From: Neolentinus lepideus HHB14362 ss-1
Taxonomy: Eukaryota > Basidiomycota > Agaricomycetes > Gloeophyllales > Gloeophyllaceae
DNA length: 64,000 bases
Direction: 5' to 3'
NCBI GenBank assembly: GCA_001632425.1
Contig: KV425583.1
Coordinates: 255,781 to 319,780 of the forward strand
The position numbers and the translations under genes are program-made. Below, piece by piece: positions 10,643-23,550 of this stretch. Below the pieces are notes generated by a model. The model was not told the DNA's origin. It searched no databases and was given only the letters and a program-made list of their open reading frames with translations. Within the stretch, counting starts at the first letter, position 1. Each line of letters begins with the position of its first letter.

Positions 10643-11575
10643 ATGTCAGCGACAGCCGTTGACCAGCAAAAGAAAGCACCGAAAGACCTACGAAATGTCG
10701 TAGACTTCTTGCGAAGCAGCAAGTCTGGCATGAAAATACGTGTCGGTGTATTAGGAGGGAAACGTATTGATTACTTCAAAGGTGCGTATGAATATCATTA
10801 CTCTCAATATTGGACGCGATGCTCAGATATAAAGGTGAATTCCAGGCAAATCCGCCATAAAAGCGATCCTCTCGCCGGCGTACGCGAAGCTGAAGAACGT
10901 CCCGAAAGTCACTTCTGAGGACGAGGCGCAACAACTCCTCCACACCGTCATTCCTTTTGCATTCTTCCTACGCGTGGAACGCGGCCAGCCGTCTGGCTCC
11001 ACGTCATCCTCTCCCAAGACACTGCAAATTATTCGAGAACAACAGTTCAAGCCCGAAGACTACTATGCATGGTTCTATGAGGGCTCGCAATGGACGACAT
11101 ATGTCGGCGCAATTGCAATGGTTGTTATAATGCTCGCTGGCGTCATGTTCCCACTGTGGCCGCCAACTTTCAAACTTGGTGTATCGTATCTGAGCATGGG
11201 CGTGATTGGCTTACTCGGGCTATTCTTCGCGATCGCGATCGTGCGATTAATATTCTACATCATCACTATCGTTGTTGCATCGCCTGGAATCTGGATATTC
11301 CCTAATCTTTTCGCGGACGTCGGATTTGTGAGTCAACTTTCTCTGCGTTATTGGTCGTGGCCCTGATCGTATCGTGCCAGGTGGATTCCTTCATCCCCGT
11401 GTGGGACTGGGACGTGAAGAAGAGCAGCAAGAAGAAGAAGGGCGAGAAGAGAGAGAAATCCGAGAAGCACGCGGCGAACGGCGCTGTAATAGAGGAAGTG
11501 GCGGATTCGGGGGTCGATTCGTCACGACCAGAGAGCCGTTCAGCGCGGATCGAAGAGGTGCCAGACGACTCATGA
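10643..11575 (+). CDS. SEC62: SEC62, ER post-translational translocon subunit
   Basis: Sec62 works with Sec63 and the Sec61 channel in post-translational import of proteins into the endoplasmic reticulum. Exons 10643-10781, 10846-11327 and 11381-11575 give 271 aa. The cytosolic N domain shows KKAPKDLRNVVDFLRS, then GKRIDYFKGKSAIKAILSP and the basic, conserved stretch through FAFFLRVERG. The two-TM region follows (about residues 150-210, beginning near YVGAIAMVVIMLAGVMFPLW). After that comes PGIWIFPNLFADVGFVDSF and a lysine-rich cytosolic tail (KKSSKKKKGEKREKSEKH) of the kind that contacts Sec63. It is convergent with the TPR gene at 11662, with only 86 bp between the stop codons. Confidence 0.92.
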
Positions 11576-11661
11576 ACACCGTATATAATTTCCGACTCTC
11601 TTGTCCCTGCATCGAACTCTCCACCACTGTCTCTCCACCGCAACGTATTTATTAATTTGTG

Positions 11662-13437
11662 TTATGAATGGCTGGTTTTCTTTGTAGCCTCCGCTCGGTC
11701 GATTCTCTCGAGCCTGCGCAAAGCAGTTTTTGCCTCGAGAATCCCTTCTTGCGATTGCATCCGCTTAGACTGCTCCAGACTTGTCGCGAAGTAGTCCTTT
11801 GCGGCAGCACGGTCGTTGTTCATCTTGGAAGAAGGGGGGACTATCAGTTCACGCTCAGGACAATTGGACGGCTAGACAGCTGACCTCTCTCAATGACCCT
11901 AAGTTGAATAGGACAGCGCCCAGGGTTTCTTCGCATCCTGCTATCTGCTCTGGGTTGCCTCGAGCGGTTTTGGTTGTCTTATTGACAACTGCTAATGCTT
12001 GTTGTGCCCATGCTTCAGCTTGATGCAGCTTATCCGGAGTTGGTGATCCTCGCATGATGAGCTCAGAAAGATTGCTCATCAGCTGGGCGACTAATGGCGA
12101 GTCGTAAGCAGTTGAAAACCAAGCTTAGCTGTAGACATCGTACCGCGGCAACTATCCTCTGCGGAGGCCGTGTTTCCCGAGCCTGCTGGAGGCATCAGAA
12201 TCGAGATGGCCTGGAGGTAGAGCGTCGTAGCATAACTGCGATTGTCATATTGTTGAGCAGAACTGCCATGTACGAGCACAAGCAGACTTACTCAACCCTT
12301 CCAGTCTTCGCATAGAATCTTCCAAGCGCCTCAATCGGTGCGCCGACGTCCGTCTTCGTCACCCACTTGGGCAGGCTCAGATCAGCCAACACAATCTGCA
12401 CATCCTTCTGCTTCTCCTCACGCTTGGTGGCGTCAGCAATCTTATGATGTTGGCGCATATCAATGAGAGTGCGCAGCAGCTCCTCGACGGCCCACGTTAA
12501 CCACTGTTCCTCCTCCGTCTCAGGCTGCTGGTATGTATCCGCCATCTCACCCAGTTTGCATGCTATGGCGACGGCACGCAGCCGTTCCGGTCCCGTTAAC
12601 ACGAGCTCGGTTTCGTGCGTTGGAGTGTCCTTGGATGTAGGAGCGCTACTAGCGAGTTCCTGAAGTTTGAGTTGTTCGCTGTAGGAGATGGCCTTCTTTA
12701 GTCGATCGAGGGCGTCTGCGTATGTTTTGTAAGCCTCTTCAGGCTTGCCGTTGGCTTCGAGGACTTCGGCGAGGGCAACTGCTATGCCTGATAGTTTCAG
12801 ATACGGTTCAGGAGAAAAGTCGGACAGCGGCAGAGATTGGGCGGTTTCTAATGCTCTGTCCGGCGTATGAGTCATTAGTGTTTCTGTCGTAGTCGGAGGA
12901 TATAGTCCATCATGTTCTAATACGAAACAGTGACTGCCTAAACTGCGCGATGCCTTATTGTGCAGAACGAAGTTCATTCACGACATTCCACATCACAACA
13001 AGATGGACCACATACATCCCATGATACACCGACGAACTCACCTTCGTAAATATCGTTCACTGAGTACCAAGTCCCCTTGGTTCTTAGCCTTGATTCCCGC
13101 TCGGAGGTCTCCTCGTACCGCAGGTGGCCATAACGTGAAGGTTTGATAGAACTGATAGCTAAAGATGATACATAAATCAACCACAGAAAAAAGTACGATT
13201 GTGAACGTACATTCCGCATCCTGTCGTAGCTATCCCGACGCCGAGGAGAATCGTGAAGACGGTCGAAATACGCGTTTGCCCCGGGCCCGCGTCGCTCTGC
13301 GCGGCATTGCTGCTGATGCACCTGCGGCTTGCGTACACAGACAACGCCCCAGATACACAACCATGACTAGGAGATGGCTTTCTGCGCACGATAGGACGCA
13401 ATGTTGGAGGGAGACGCGTAAATCTCTGGCTGGACAT
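11662..13437 (-). CDS. MGR3-like mitochondrial TPR protein
   Basis: TPR-repeat protein resembling yeast Mgr3, an inner-membrane adaptor of the i-AAA protease. Minus-strand exons 13211-13437, 13042-13158, 12292-12855, 12144-12262, 11885-12090 and 11662-11823 give 464 aa in frame. The first exon has an Arg/Ser-rich presequence (MSSQRFTRLPPTLRPIVRRK) and one transmembrane helix (STVFTILLGVGIATTGCG). The rest is helical repeats, for example GDLVLSERYLRRALETAQ, LKLSGIAVALAEVLEANGK and AQLMSNLSELIMRG, ending with a coiled segment. The intron 12856-13041 is unusually long for this locus (186 nt). Its acceptor was chosen because it restores the conserved SERYLRRALETA repeat and has a good branch point (ACTAATGAC). 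A small extra exon inside it is not excluded. Confidence 0.82.
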
Positions 13438-16400
13438 ACTTGGGACGTGATGCTGTCCAGTGCGAGGCCTGGTACCACGCCTAGGTTCAATACGGCAACA
13501 CACTTGGACTTGCTTAGATTTGGTACAGTGGAGAAGACGCTCGCAGACTGCAGATTTATGGACGTCTGACAGTACTAGTGACACCCAGGGTGATGCAAGA
13601 GTATGTAGACAATTCACTGAGGCAACTTGTAGGAAAGTGGCTAAAAGTCCGCGCTTCGTTATTTTGTGTTATACTGCCTAAAAAGGTAGTCAATCATGGC
13701 CGCCTTTGGGAGACTACATATTATTTTGTACTCTAATAGCTCGACTGCTTCTGAATATGGCGATTCTGAAGAATGAGGAAGACATTATTGAAGGATATCA
13801 CCCATCTTGTCAAAATAATCCTCCACGGCGAGAGTGCTGTCAATCTCTCTGTTTGTCTTTCAACACAACCACCTGATCATTGTACTCAAGTTTGTGGTAT
13901 CTCTGATCGTCCTCACAATAACTTTGGACGTCTGAATTACTCACGTCTTTTGGGGATGAAAGATCTATATGGTGAGTAATGTCAGGTATTATATCACGAT
14001 GATCTCATTCTCTTCTGTTAGTCTGGTTCCGAGAGAACGAAACTTATGGCTATCATTGGTCATGTTTCGTCAGCGAATGGCTCATCGTAGCCGGAAAAGC
14101 AGGTCCCTAACAGTGATATGCATATGGAGTAACTTGGCCACTTGCCCTTCATGCACTGTCTCTTGCTCTATACACTTTCAGCTTTGTTCACAGCTCGTGA
14201 TTTTGAGACAGTCCGAGGCGATGACGAAGTGGACAACAGGCCGCGGAGATAGCCTTTGGGTGAACATGCCCTTCAGCTCGGAGCCTACGGCCGCATACTG
14301 AACCGTTCTTAGATAAATGCCGTCGAGCGTTACACGCCGCTCACCCACGGTCTTGCCTACACGGTCCCAGCTACTTCCTTTTAAGTATATTGATGTGCTT
14401 CCACCACAGAGAACGGGTCCGGGAGGTACACGCTCCGAAGCTGCATGAATACCTTGGCAATGAAAGTAGACCTGGTGCCCGAGTCTACGATTTCATTAAT
14501 GCGCGCCTACTTGGGGATGGGTACACTAAGACCAGTACGTGAGCAAGCTATGGAGTGGTATGCCACAATGGTCACCTGCTGATGGCCATGTCCTCGATGT
14601 CAGCACTGTATAAAGCTCCGGGCGTCCCTCGCTCGTTACTCGTCTGGTGTACATTCTACACCGGCTAGGAAACGGACTGCAAGGAAGACTTTGGTGACCC
14701 TGTGAGTGTGTACCCCTCAAGTTATGACAGTGACTTCGCACAAATCATGTACGGCGACGTTCCGATCCATGGAACTGGTATATTACTATTGGACGCGAAC
14801 TTTCTGTTTATGATGTCCTTAAGCCCCACGGGGCACCCTTGTCACATCTGATATTGGCGAATTTTCTCCAATACACGGAACATGTCGGCAATAAGGTGAA
14901 TCAAGTGTGGTCTAGCCTCGTAGAACGGTACGGAAGCGAAACGTAACCTCACCGGTGACATATAGGAGCCCGCTGAAGGGTCGACACAAGACCTGCGAAA
15001 GGCTGTCCTGACTCGGTGAATGACTCATTAAGCCCTGTTACTTTGAATGAAGTATGATGACCGCTATAACTTGGCAAGTACACAGAGAGACAACACTCCC
15101 ATCAGATTGTCATCCATCATCAAGATCATTCCCAACTTTGCCAAGAACCTCCTTACTGGTCAAAGTAGAGGAACGTCCGTTGTTGCCTGTTCTCACCTTC
15201 CATCGTAGCAGCCCACACGGGGTTCATTTACGTTCGGGCATGAAGCCGTGAAGTCATATCGTTGTTCATGCAAGAAAGGCGTAGCTGGGCCGCAGTCCCT
15301 AATGCCCGTGATATGCCACCTGTTCTTTCAAAGCGCAAACGTACAGACTTAGGCAGGTCTCGAATGTAGAACATCTGTAGTAGCGCAGCGGATTTCACTT
15401 CACATTGGAGTTCTAAGTATTCCACAAAAGCTCCAATCGATGAAGGCCCGTCGAGCAGGCGCAACTAGCAGATAGAATAGGAGGACAGTATACTAAGAAA
15501 GCAGCGGAGTAGTAACAAATACCGACAGTGAGCACTCACTTGACAGCCAGGAATGAAGAGATGTGACCCGTCCACGGCACCTGAGGGGCCGCGGCTCGCA
15601 CACTACAGGCAGTAAGTCCAAGCCGATCCCCCGCCGGTTTGGTGGAGTACCAGCATTCCGACCTGAACAAGTATGCTCCCTCCCGAGGCCCTGAAAAGGT
15701 AGTGTAGTATCCTTGCCGTGCCTTGGGGTAGCGCGTCACTTGGAGGCTGACGATGCCAACAATATCCCACTGGATAAACACTTACCAGTAGAGTTCGGAA
15801 AGACCTTGGCGAACCAAGAACAACAGGTCACGACGAGCCAAGAACATGGGGGACAGACATTAGAGAGGAAAGATGGGCAGTGCCGATACGACCAAGTACA
15901 CGTCATTTGGCGGGCAATCGGACAAGCCTAAGATATACCAAGCCCATCATTACCGCTGCAGATGTTTGCGAGACTCCTGAGACTCAAAGTGTAGACGAGA
16001 TACGAGACAAAGATCAACAGCTACGTGAAACAGTCGCCCAGCGAACTGCAGAAGAACTTTTAGCCAGTTTGTCCGAGAATGAGCAAGTTGAGTTAACGTG
16101 AAGGTTCGTACAGCCATTGCAAGGCATCGGGCATACATACGGGCCAATGCGACCCTTATCCATCAGCCTGAGCAAGTCATTATGGTCGCGTAGGTTTGCA
16201 ATGTAAGACGCAATCGGGTGGCCGATAAGCCATATACAACCCATGACCAGTACAAATTGCCACCAAATTCAAGGATGGGAGGACCAAATTAGTAAATATG
16301 TCTGGAACAGATATGACTCTGAGGACAAGCTAGAGACTTTGGCGGCATTGACACAGAGCGAGCTGAGCCAAGAAGAAATGGAAGAAAGAAGTCCAAGCGA

Positions 16401-18615
16401 CCTGCGGAGGGCAGTCGAGATGATAAGCATGGAATCCAGCACGAACTACTAACAATGTCAAGGAAGTCAATTGCTCACCTCCGATGTGATCGGCGAAGCC
16501 ACTTGCATTTACGACAGGCCATATTCTGGAGTTCCGAAACAAAGCGACGAGTGCACAGCTGTGGTCGCATGGCAATCTCGCCGACACTGTTTCAATGGTG
16601 TGACTACGAGAATGAAGAAACCCCGTATGCCCTGAGATCGGGACAGAGGGCAAGACTCTGGGTCCGAATCCTGCCCGTATATTTCTGGCTGATTACGCAT
16701 TTTGTCGAGGCGACAGGTCCAATGCTCGAACACCGCTGCATTCATCATTTACGTCCATGGTACAAGAGACCTGAAGCCAGGACCCTCCGTTGCAGGGTTA
16801 CGACGAACAAGCTTGGTAACTGTCAGATAAGGTATCGAAACGCAATCACATCTCCATCAACGGTCTTGTGGAGATAAGCTAAATTCCATTTGCTAACGGC
16901 TCGGTGGGCGGTATGAAAGATGTCATCTCGCCAAAATGGACCTGACAATGGGTCATTATGATCTCGCGCGAGAGCGAGACTCGATGATGTCGGTATATGA
17001 AGGCATCTGTGGGTCTGGAAGAGATCTGACCTACGCACTGTGTGAGCGTTTTGCAGATACTTGGATATCGTCGAGCAATGAAAAAAAGGTAGGGCCAACG
17101 GTCGTGAGTCCGCGTAAATTGCAAACTCCTACAAAGTGGTTTCGGTTCGAGCGGGGCAACACGGATCAAAGTGAGGCACTAGAATCACTAAGATCATGAT
17201 GTTTCTGCGAGGGTCATTTGATCGCAATGATCTGACAACCACAGGGAGGTCAAGTAACTTAGAAGCGGCGCACGTTAGGCACCAATGATCTACGCCGCTG
17301 GGAAGCACCGAGAGCAGTCGTAACTACGGACGCACAGGATTGCAGCTAACAGAAACCCCGAAACTGTTTGTCCGGAGGCGAGGTAAATTGCCGACGAGGA
17401 AATGAGCCTAGGTGGCAGTTCAAGCATCGCCAGACGGCGTTCTCGTATAGCAGAGACTATCTGAGGCACAAAGATCAGTGTGCACGATACTCGGTGGGTT
17501 GTCGACAGCGAGAGGTTCGAAGACCAGATCTCCACAGGGGATGAATCGCAAGTTGAACAGGTTAGATGCAAGATGCTCAAGTTCGGCTCACAATGGAGTG
17601 AAGGGTAGTCAATCAGACGCTAGGTTAATCATAACAAAGGCTTCCCATGAATCCCATCGAGAGCGGGAAGGGACGTACGGGGCACGAGAACATGTCAGAA
17701 TTAAAGACTGCTAAACATACTGTCCTTCTGCTTCTATGCCTGATTGGCTTATCGGTCAACGTGGCCGAGACGCGATCCTTTCATCTGCTGAGAAATTCTG
17801 TACACGGCGGCATCGACAGGCGATAGCTTGCGGAATCAGTGATACTCGTACTGGAATGATCTTGGCAAAATCTATTTGACAGTCGAGCATCCTCTGCTCA
17901 CCGTTGATCTTGGCGATTTCTGGGTGACAACGAGTCATAGAAACGTTCGTGGGTCCAGTCCTGAATATTGACTGAACCTACTCGCGAGTTTGCCGCTCCC
18001 CATAAGTCAGTAAGTTCGAGGACACTATATCAGCATTGCGCTATCAGATAAGTCGGTCGCGATAGAAGACTGACCTTCGAAGACGGTGCATGTGCGATAC
18101 GGACCAACCTTGCGGAAAGATGTAGAGAATAATTATAGCGGAGAGACCGGATGCGAACGTTGATCCCCGCAATACCCGTCGGTAGCAGTATGGGTCCTTT
18201 TCGTATGCAATACCGCATGTCTCGATGGCGTCCTTGAGGACCAGCTTAATAGGCAGATAAAACGTTTTCCGTCGAGGACGTCGACGCTGACAGTAGCAGG
18301 ATTAGCCTAGTAGCATCTCAATTACAGCCCAGTACGTCTTCTTCCTCGAAACATGCAACTGACGGTGCTGTATTTACGTTGTAGAATTGGGAAAGATCCG
18401 GTCTAGTATGAACTTATATGAAATCTAAGCGCTGCGTATCTGGAAACTTCGATACGCCCGAAACGATCTGGCGGATGACGCCAGTTGTGGCCCGTTTTGC
18501 CTGCGCCGGCATGGTCGCAAAGCTTAAATCATTTGCCTTTCTTTACCCGTTTCCACTCTCTGACCCTCTGTGCCCTGTAATATACTGGCTGTGTGCGCGC
18601 TGTTTCGACTCAGCC
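13438..18615. other. 5.2-kb gene-poor stretch, only fragmentary frames
   Basis: No gene can be supported here. Frames are short and do not join by plausible introns. Fragments with somewhat protein-like composition are at about 14430-14520 (contains EYLGNESRPGARVYDF), 15977-16100 (Glu-rich, EIRDKDQQLRETVAQ) and 16243-16452 (EMEERSPSDLRRAVEM). They may be remnants of decayed genes. I saw no terminal repeats or transposase motifs. Confidence 0.4.
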
Positions 18616-20192
18616 ATGGCCGACGACTTCAGACCCAGGTCGAAATTCCCGTTGGACCCATTCGCGGCCATCCCCCATAGCGCCAGAGAGCCATGGATCA
18701 TGAACGCGGAGAGGCTATCGTCTCCGTCGGGTCGAGATGTACTCTTAGTCATTGGACGTACGTTCGTTACTTGCTGCTACACACGACCGGTACTGAAGCA
18801 AACAAATCAGCGTCGTCTGTCAAGGACCTTGAGCCGCTCTTATACTCGCCACAGCTATCCAATTCATTGCTCATACTGATTACACATGGTCCTTTACCTA
18901 TACCGGCCGAACTTCCGATACGTCCTGCTGTCCGTGTCCTTCGCCTCACGACCCCACTTGCATTGGAGAGCGCGGGATCAGTGCGTTTTGTTTACGTCCT
19001 CGAATGGGCCGAGCGCGTTGCGCGCGTTTGGAGGAGGCGCGGCGACCATGATGTGCTCGAGTTAACAGAGGACAGCACCATGAGTGACCTCGGCCCGGTC
19101 AAGTCACGACCGAACATGCTATCCACGCTCACATGGAGTCAACCCCCTTCCCCTCGAGCCTCAGCGACGAGCCTTTTACCGTCCACGCCTCCGACTCTGT
19201 CACGCCCGTCGTCTCCTAGGCCTCAGGTGCTTGAGAAGCGACGCGACTCTCGTTTGCCACCCGTCGACCCATCACAGCGTGCATTCGATGGTCTTGTCAA
19301 CTTCCTCCCTTCCAATCTTACTGACAAAGTGCTGCTCAAATACACGATCCTCGTGACGACGATCAGCCACACGTTCCTAGTCGCAGCCGTGCCCATATCC
19401 ATGCACTCGCGGCCGAGCGCGGTACGCCGCCGCTCGTTTCTCGTGCGCCCCAATTCTGTCCACACGCTGTCCAGTAGACGCAGCTCTGAGTACACAACTA
19501 ACACCTCGCCATCGCCCTCACTCCTCGACTTCCCGTCTAGCACGACTGCGCCGACAAACGCCCATCTAGTACACATCCTCCCCTCCCGCAAGCCCGCGCA
19601 ACTCTTGCAGAGCATGGAGACCTTCCTGCTCTCCTTCTGCTACCCACCGACACACTATCCCCACCCGCGGCCACCGGAGCAGCGCACAAGCCCGTACCTG
19701 ATGGCCGCGCGCACGTTCGCGGAGGCGGTCCCGATCGCGGGGACGACAGCAGAGCCGACTGTCGCGGAGGCAGTCCTGTCTGGCGCGCTCGACCTCGAGA
19801 ACAGCACGAATGGCGAGTGGCGCATCCCGCCCCGAGCTTGGATGGCAGGCCCCATCGACATCATATTGTCCTCGGCCGATCAATTGCGCACATTACCTGT
19901 GGCGCCGTCTCCGCCCCTCGAGTCGCTATCCCTGCCCGCCATGTCCCGCACGACCCACTCCGACCCAAATTTCATGTCGGTGTCTCTGAGTGAGGAGGGC
20001 TACTCGTCTGCGGACAGCACGCCATTGAGCACGCCAAGGTCCGATCTTGCGCCGGTGTATTCCGAGTCGGGACTGCGGAGGGGCAGCGAGCTACCCACGC
20101 CGCCGGACAGTGAGGAGGACGTTGTCGTCGCAAAGTCGAAGAAGAGCCGTGGGTGGCGGTTCTGGCGAGGTATCACTGTCTCTGCCCAGTAA
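18616..20192 (+). CDS. Conserved basidiomycete Ser/Pro-rich protein, unknown function
   Basis: 507-aa protein from exons 18616-18757 and 18811-20192. It begins MADDFRPRSKFPLDPFAAIP. The N-terminal region is folded-looking (VKDLEPLLYSPQLSNSLLIL and RFVYVLEWAERVARVW). A Ser/Pro-rich spacer follows, then a second ordered block (FDGLVNFLPSNLTDKVLLKY, then HTFLVAAVPIS). A third block reads QLLQSMETFLLSFCYPP and PYLMAARTFAEAVP. The C terminus is disordered and phospho-site-like, ending in KSKKSRGWRFWRGITV, a basic aromatic tail that could touch membranes. I do not recognise a domain. The two-exon structure, the length and the codon usage say it is a real gene. No signal peptide. Confidence 0.75.
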
Positions 20193-20915
20193 ACTGCTGG
20201 GGTGAGGCTACCATCTATGCATATTATCTATCTTCATTGAGCTTAGGCCCTGACCTGACCTGTCAATGTCAGTTATTTGGTATAATGACCGTCTTGCACG
20301 ACACATCACGACGTCGCTCTCTATTTCATTGTATTTATTTCCACATGGCAACGTTTATGTATGGCTCCTTGTTATTCATTCGCCTACGGACAAGTCATTT
20401 CAACACACATTCACACTCTGATAAATTTTACCAGCACATTATTCGCATTCTTGATAGACGAATAGCTATATCTGTAGTATTAATTGGGATGTACGAACCT
20501 CGAATCGAAAATTGGGAGACGGGTGTTATATAAGGACTCCTCTACTCTGTATTACATACAAAGATAGTGTTTTTTCTTGGAGTACCTGACTCTTGGACGA
20601 GCTTAGTGTTTAAGCTTGAAGGACTGCACAAGGCGAATGCCGTGGCGAGCTGCTACTTCCAATCTGAGGCTGATAGTTGCAGGTATTTTACATTCGCACC
20701 ATCGTAAAACGGCCCTTTGTGGATTCCTGAGTTAGCTCAAAGGGTGGTCGGATGGATATGGCGAATCGTATGTACTAACTGTGGCATGTGGCAAAATGTG
20801 GCATGTGAAGCGAAGGACAAAATATTGACAAACAAAGAGAAATCGAGTGAATCTCCGACGCGTCCAAGCTTTCGATTTCTACGAGGTTCTCACTTGGTCG
20901 AAGCCGACGGCGTCA
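20193..20915. other. Intergenic, AT-rich
   Basis: About 720 bp with no supported gene, holding the 3' end of the preceding transcript and the promoter of the mL45-like gene. The upstream in-frame ATG at 20847 belongs to the next gene's frame but gives a weaker presequence. Confidence 0.4.
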
Positions 20916-22360
20916 ATGATGAACGGCTTGACTGTACGAAACTGCGCCGAAACTGTGATGTTACGATCGTGCAGCGGGTCTGGCAGACAGTGCCTCAGGA
21001 CGTACTATGGAATGCGGCCATATGTTACTGGCAAGACCATCCCGAGACCGACGGCGCAGAAGGCCAAGCCACCCATGTCTCAAAGTCCAAGGCCATCGAA
21101 GCAAATGAACACTCCAAAACCGACGATATCCGCCACGAAAGCCCCCGTTACGACGCCGTTCAAGGTCTCTTTCCCTGCCGCAACAGCCTCCCCAAAAGCT
21201 TCTGCGAAAGCCCCTACTTTACCTCCAAAGAAGGAGAAGCCACTGAAGCATTACTCGGGAAACATCCTTAGGCAACGAAAAGAGGGCCTGCGGAGAGTGG
21301 ACGAGGCGGAAAGGAGGTTAACGTACACCGAGCAACTGGAGCAGCTGCAAGAATTAATTGCGATCGAGCGGATGAATCCTACGCTCGACCCATGGTCCGG
21401 TCCATCTCAACTTCTAGGTGCGTGCTGCAGCTTGCTAGCTCATACGGTCGCTCACTGACTGCTCCAGTCGTTTGACTGATTTCTTTCGTTTGGTCAGACT
21501 TGCATATACCTGTAACAAAATCCTACAAACCGAATGCGACGTTCCGAGATCATGCCCACGAGTGGAATCTGATGCTACAGAACTACGTGCGAAACGTCGC
21601 GAGGTAAACGCTCTGTCTGGTAATAACAACTGCTTGCAGCTAATGGGGTGTTCTTGTAGCATGTGGCGCATGGCGAAGTCGAATGCGTTCCCCGACGTGA
21701 ACGTCAAAAGCCCTTGGTCATTCCAAATCTTCAAGGCTGCGTCACCAAGCAACGCGTGGCTGGCGCCCTTCTTAGCGATCGCGCAGAAGACCTGCGTGCA
21801 GGCTGAAGATGCTCTCGCAAAGTGCGTTTCTATGCCCCTTATGTTCGCACCGTTGCTCAGGTTATATTTTAGCCTGGACGAGAAGGCAATGAAGCGCATA
21901 TCGAGCGGCGCATACCAAGACGAGTGGGTCTCGCGGATTAGGGCGCTGTCGAGCATGAAAGAGCTCCACACCATCAAGAGAGACGTGATCCACGTCAAGC
22001 CTACGCGAGTGGTCAGCATACGCGCCACTGAAGCCTACCTCGGCGCAGACGAACCTAAGATTGGGAACCGACTACTCGTGCAGGCTTGTGTTATGCATGA
22101 CAGGGTGCAGGTATGAAACGGGGTTTACCTTGAGTGCGTTCTTAATTATGACTGATTCATGCGCCACTCAGGCAATCTCGTTCTATAATAAGGAGGGAAA
22201 GAAGATCACTCGTGAAGGCGCTATCGCTTTGAATCAAGAGCTCGAGCATAAGCGCATGGTGGATTTTCTAGTGCTTGAGAAGAAGATGTGGTATGATTCG
22301 CCATGGACCATCCGGGATTCGCTGCACCCTGGAGTAAAGCCGAAATTTTCATCAGCATAA
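20916..22360 (+). CDS. mL45/MBA1-like mitochondrial large-subunit protein
   Basis: Protein with a TIM44-like domain as in mitoribosomal mL45 and yeast Mba1, which tether the ribosome to the inner membrane for insertion of nascent chains. Exons 20916-21417, 21498-21603, 21660-21821, 21873-22110 and 22172-22360 give 398 aa. The N terminus is a typical presequence (MMNGLTVRNCAETVMLRSCS), followed by a Pro/Lys-rich linker. The core has WNLMLQNYVRNVASMWRMAK, then KTCVQAEDALANLDEKAMKR, KPTRVVSIRATEAYLG and AISFYNKEGKKITREG, the order expected for the domain. It ends LHPGVKPKFSSA. The start could also be 20919 (two ATGs in tandem) or 20847. Confidence 0.78.
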
Positions 22361-22992
22361 TCCATCGTCTGCTGCAAGTAGTACCGTGTTGATCGCTACA
22401 TTGCTAATTACTAGAGGTCTGCTTTTGCGGTCAGCATTGCACCACCCGGGGAGGGTTATGTTGTGAACGCTATATGGAAGTGTTTTCTGAGCGGTGTTCG
22501 ATCCTTCCACGGCCAGGGATAGAGCTGATGTCAGGAGCTATGATATGAGCAGCGGTAACTATTGCCTATATAAGACAAATCCTATAGCTTTGTATCCCTG
22601 TACAGTTGTTATGTTTTCCCTCATTCAGTCTGCACGCACATATATACATATTACTATCGTGTCATACATGCATAGCACATTCCTGTGGCGGTGCCGGCAG
22701 GACTCTATTAAGCTAGACGCCCCTCATCTTTCTGACCTCAATCTCTTCGGCGAACTCCTCGCAAGTACTCGTACTGCTCGCTGTAGCTTACACCCACTTA
22801 ATCTTTACCGTATCGCTTTTATTTAATACCTCGCGCTGCGTCCGAACTTTACTATGGTTCACATCGAACCTCACAGCGGTCGAAGTAATCTCAGGTTCCC
22901 TGCACGCGTTAGACGAAGTTGGACTCAATTTCCCATCTTGTCCTTACTTCCTGAGTGCATCCAGCTTTGTCTCTACCTGCATTGCCGTCGCT
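22361..22992. other. Intergenic, no gene seen
   Basis: About 630 bp between the mL45-like gene and the pseudogene. Short frames only. Confidence 0.35.
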
Positions 22993-23550
22993 ATGGCTGA
23001 CAGTCCCGACGCTTTCCGCGACCCTCCTACGACCACTTCCTCGGGCCTTGGCGACAGCGGTTCCGCCACCATAGAAGATATTCACCCGCCGCAGAACTTT
23101 TCCCTTACGCTCCGGTCCCCTCCGTCCGAGATGGAGGCAAGGCGCTATTACACTGGCTTGCCCTCTCAACCTGTCTTGGTCGCTCGCACTAGCACCACTC
23201 CGTGGTTGATGGCACGTGGACGTACGTGAAGCCAAAGGAGCTCCGCCCCGCCGACAACCATCCGATTCAGGAGGCCTGGGAAGGCGACCTGCCTCCCAAG
23301 GTCTTCGCCCTTCTGGACTCGATGGAGGTGAAGTGGACTAGCATCGACGTCGTTCGCATCGGAAACGCCGGAGAGTCTTTCGCCCCCCGTCGTCCTCTAG
23401 ATTGGCGTGACGCCCGTATCTCTATCTGGCGATGTCGGCGCCGTTGTGGCCTCCAAGTGCCGCGAGCTTCTTGTAGAACACGATCTCGCCGACGTCGATG
23501 TCGAGATCCGCGAGTCAGTCGTTGTTGGGGCGTGGTCGTCTCATTTCTCC
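22993..23550 (+). pseudogene. Broken copy of a repeated basidiomycete protein family
   Basis: Reading starts well (MADSPDAFRDPPTTTSSGLG, then YYTGLPSQPVLVARTSTTPW). It then needs a one-base frame change near 23220 to continue as YVKPKELRPADNHPIQEAWE and WTSIDVVRIGNAGESFAP. A second frame change and an in-frame TAG at about 23400 (in PVVL*IGVTP, where relatives have Trp) precede VVASKCRELLVEH and DVDVEIRES. Similarity then stops where intact members would continue for several hundred residues. The motifs match a high-copy family of uncharacterised mushroom proteins, from memory. Function unknown. Two frame breaks, one stop and a truncated 3' half support a dead copy. Confidence 0.65.

Noticed and set aside
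19223..19883. Minus-strand frames of 105 and 130 codons
   Set aside because: Arg-rich shadows of the Ser/Pro-rich coding exon at 18811-20192.
21435..22028. Minus-strand frame of 197 codons
   Set aside because: Opposite the mL45-like exons, which splice in frame and carry family motifs.
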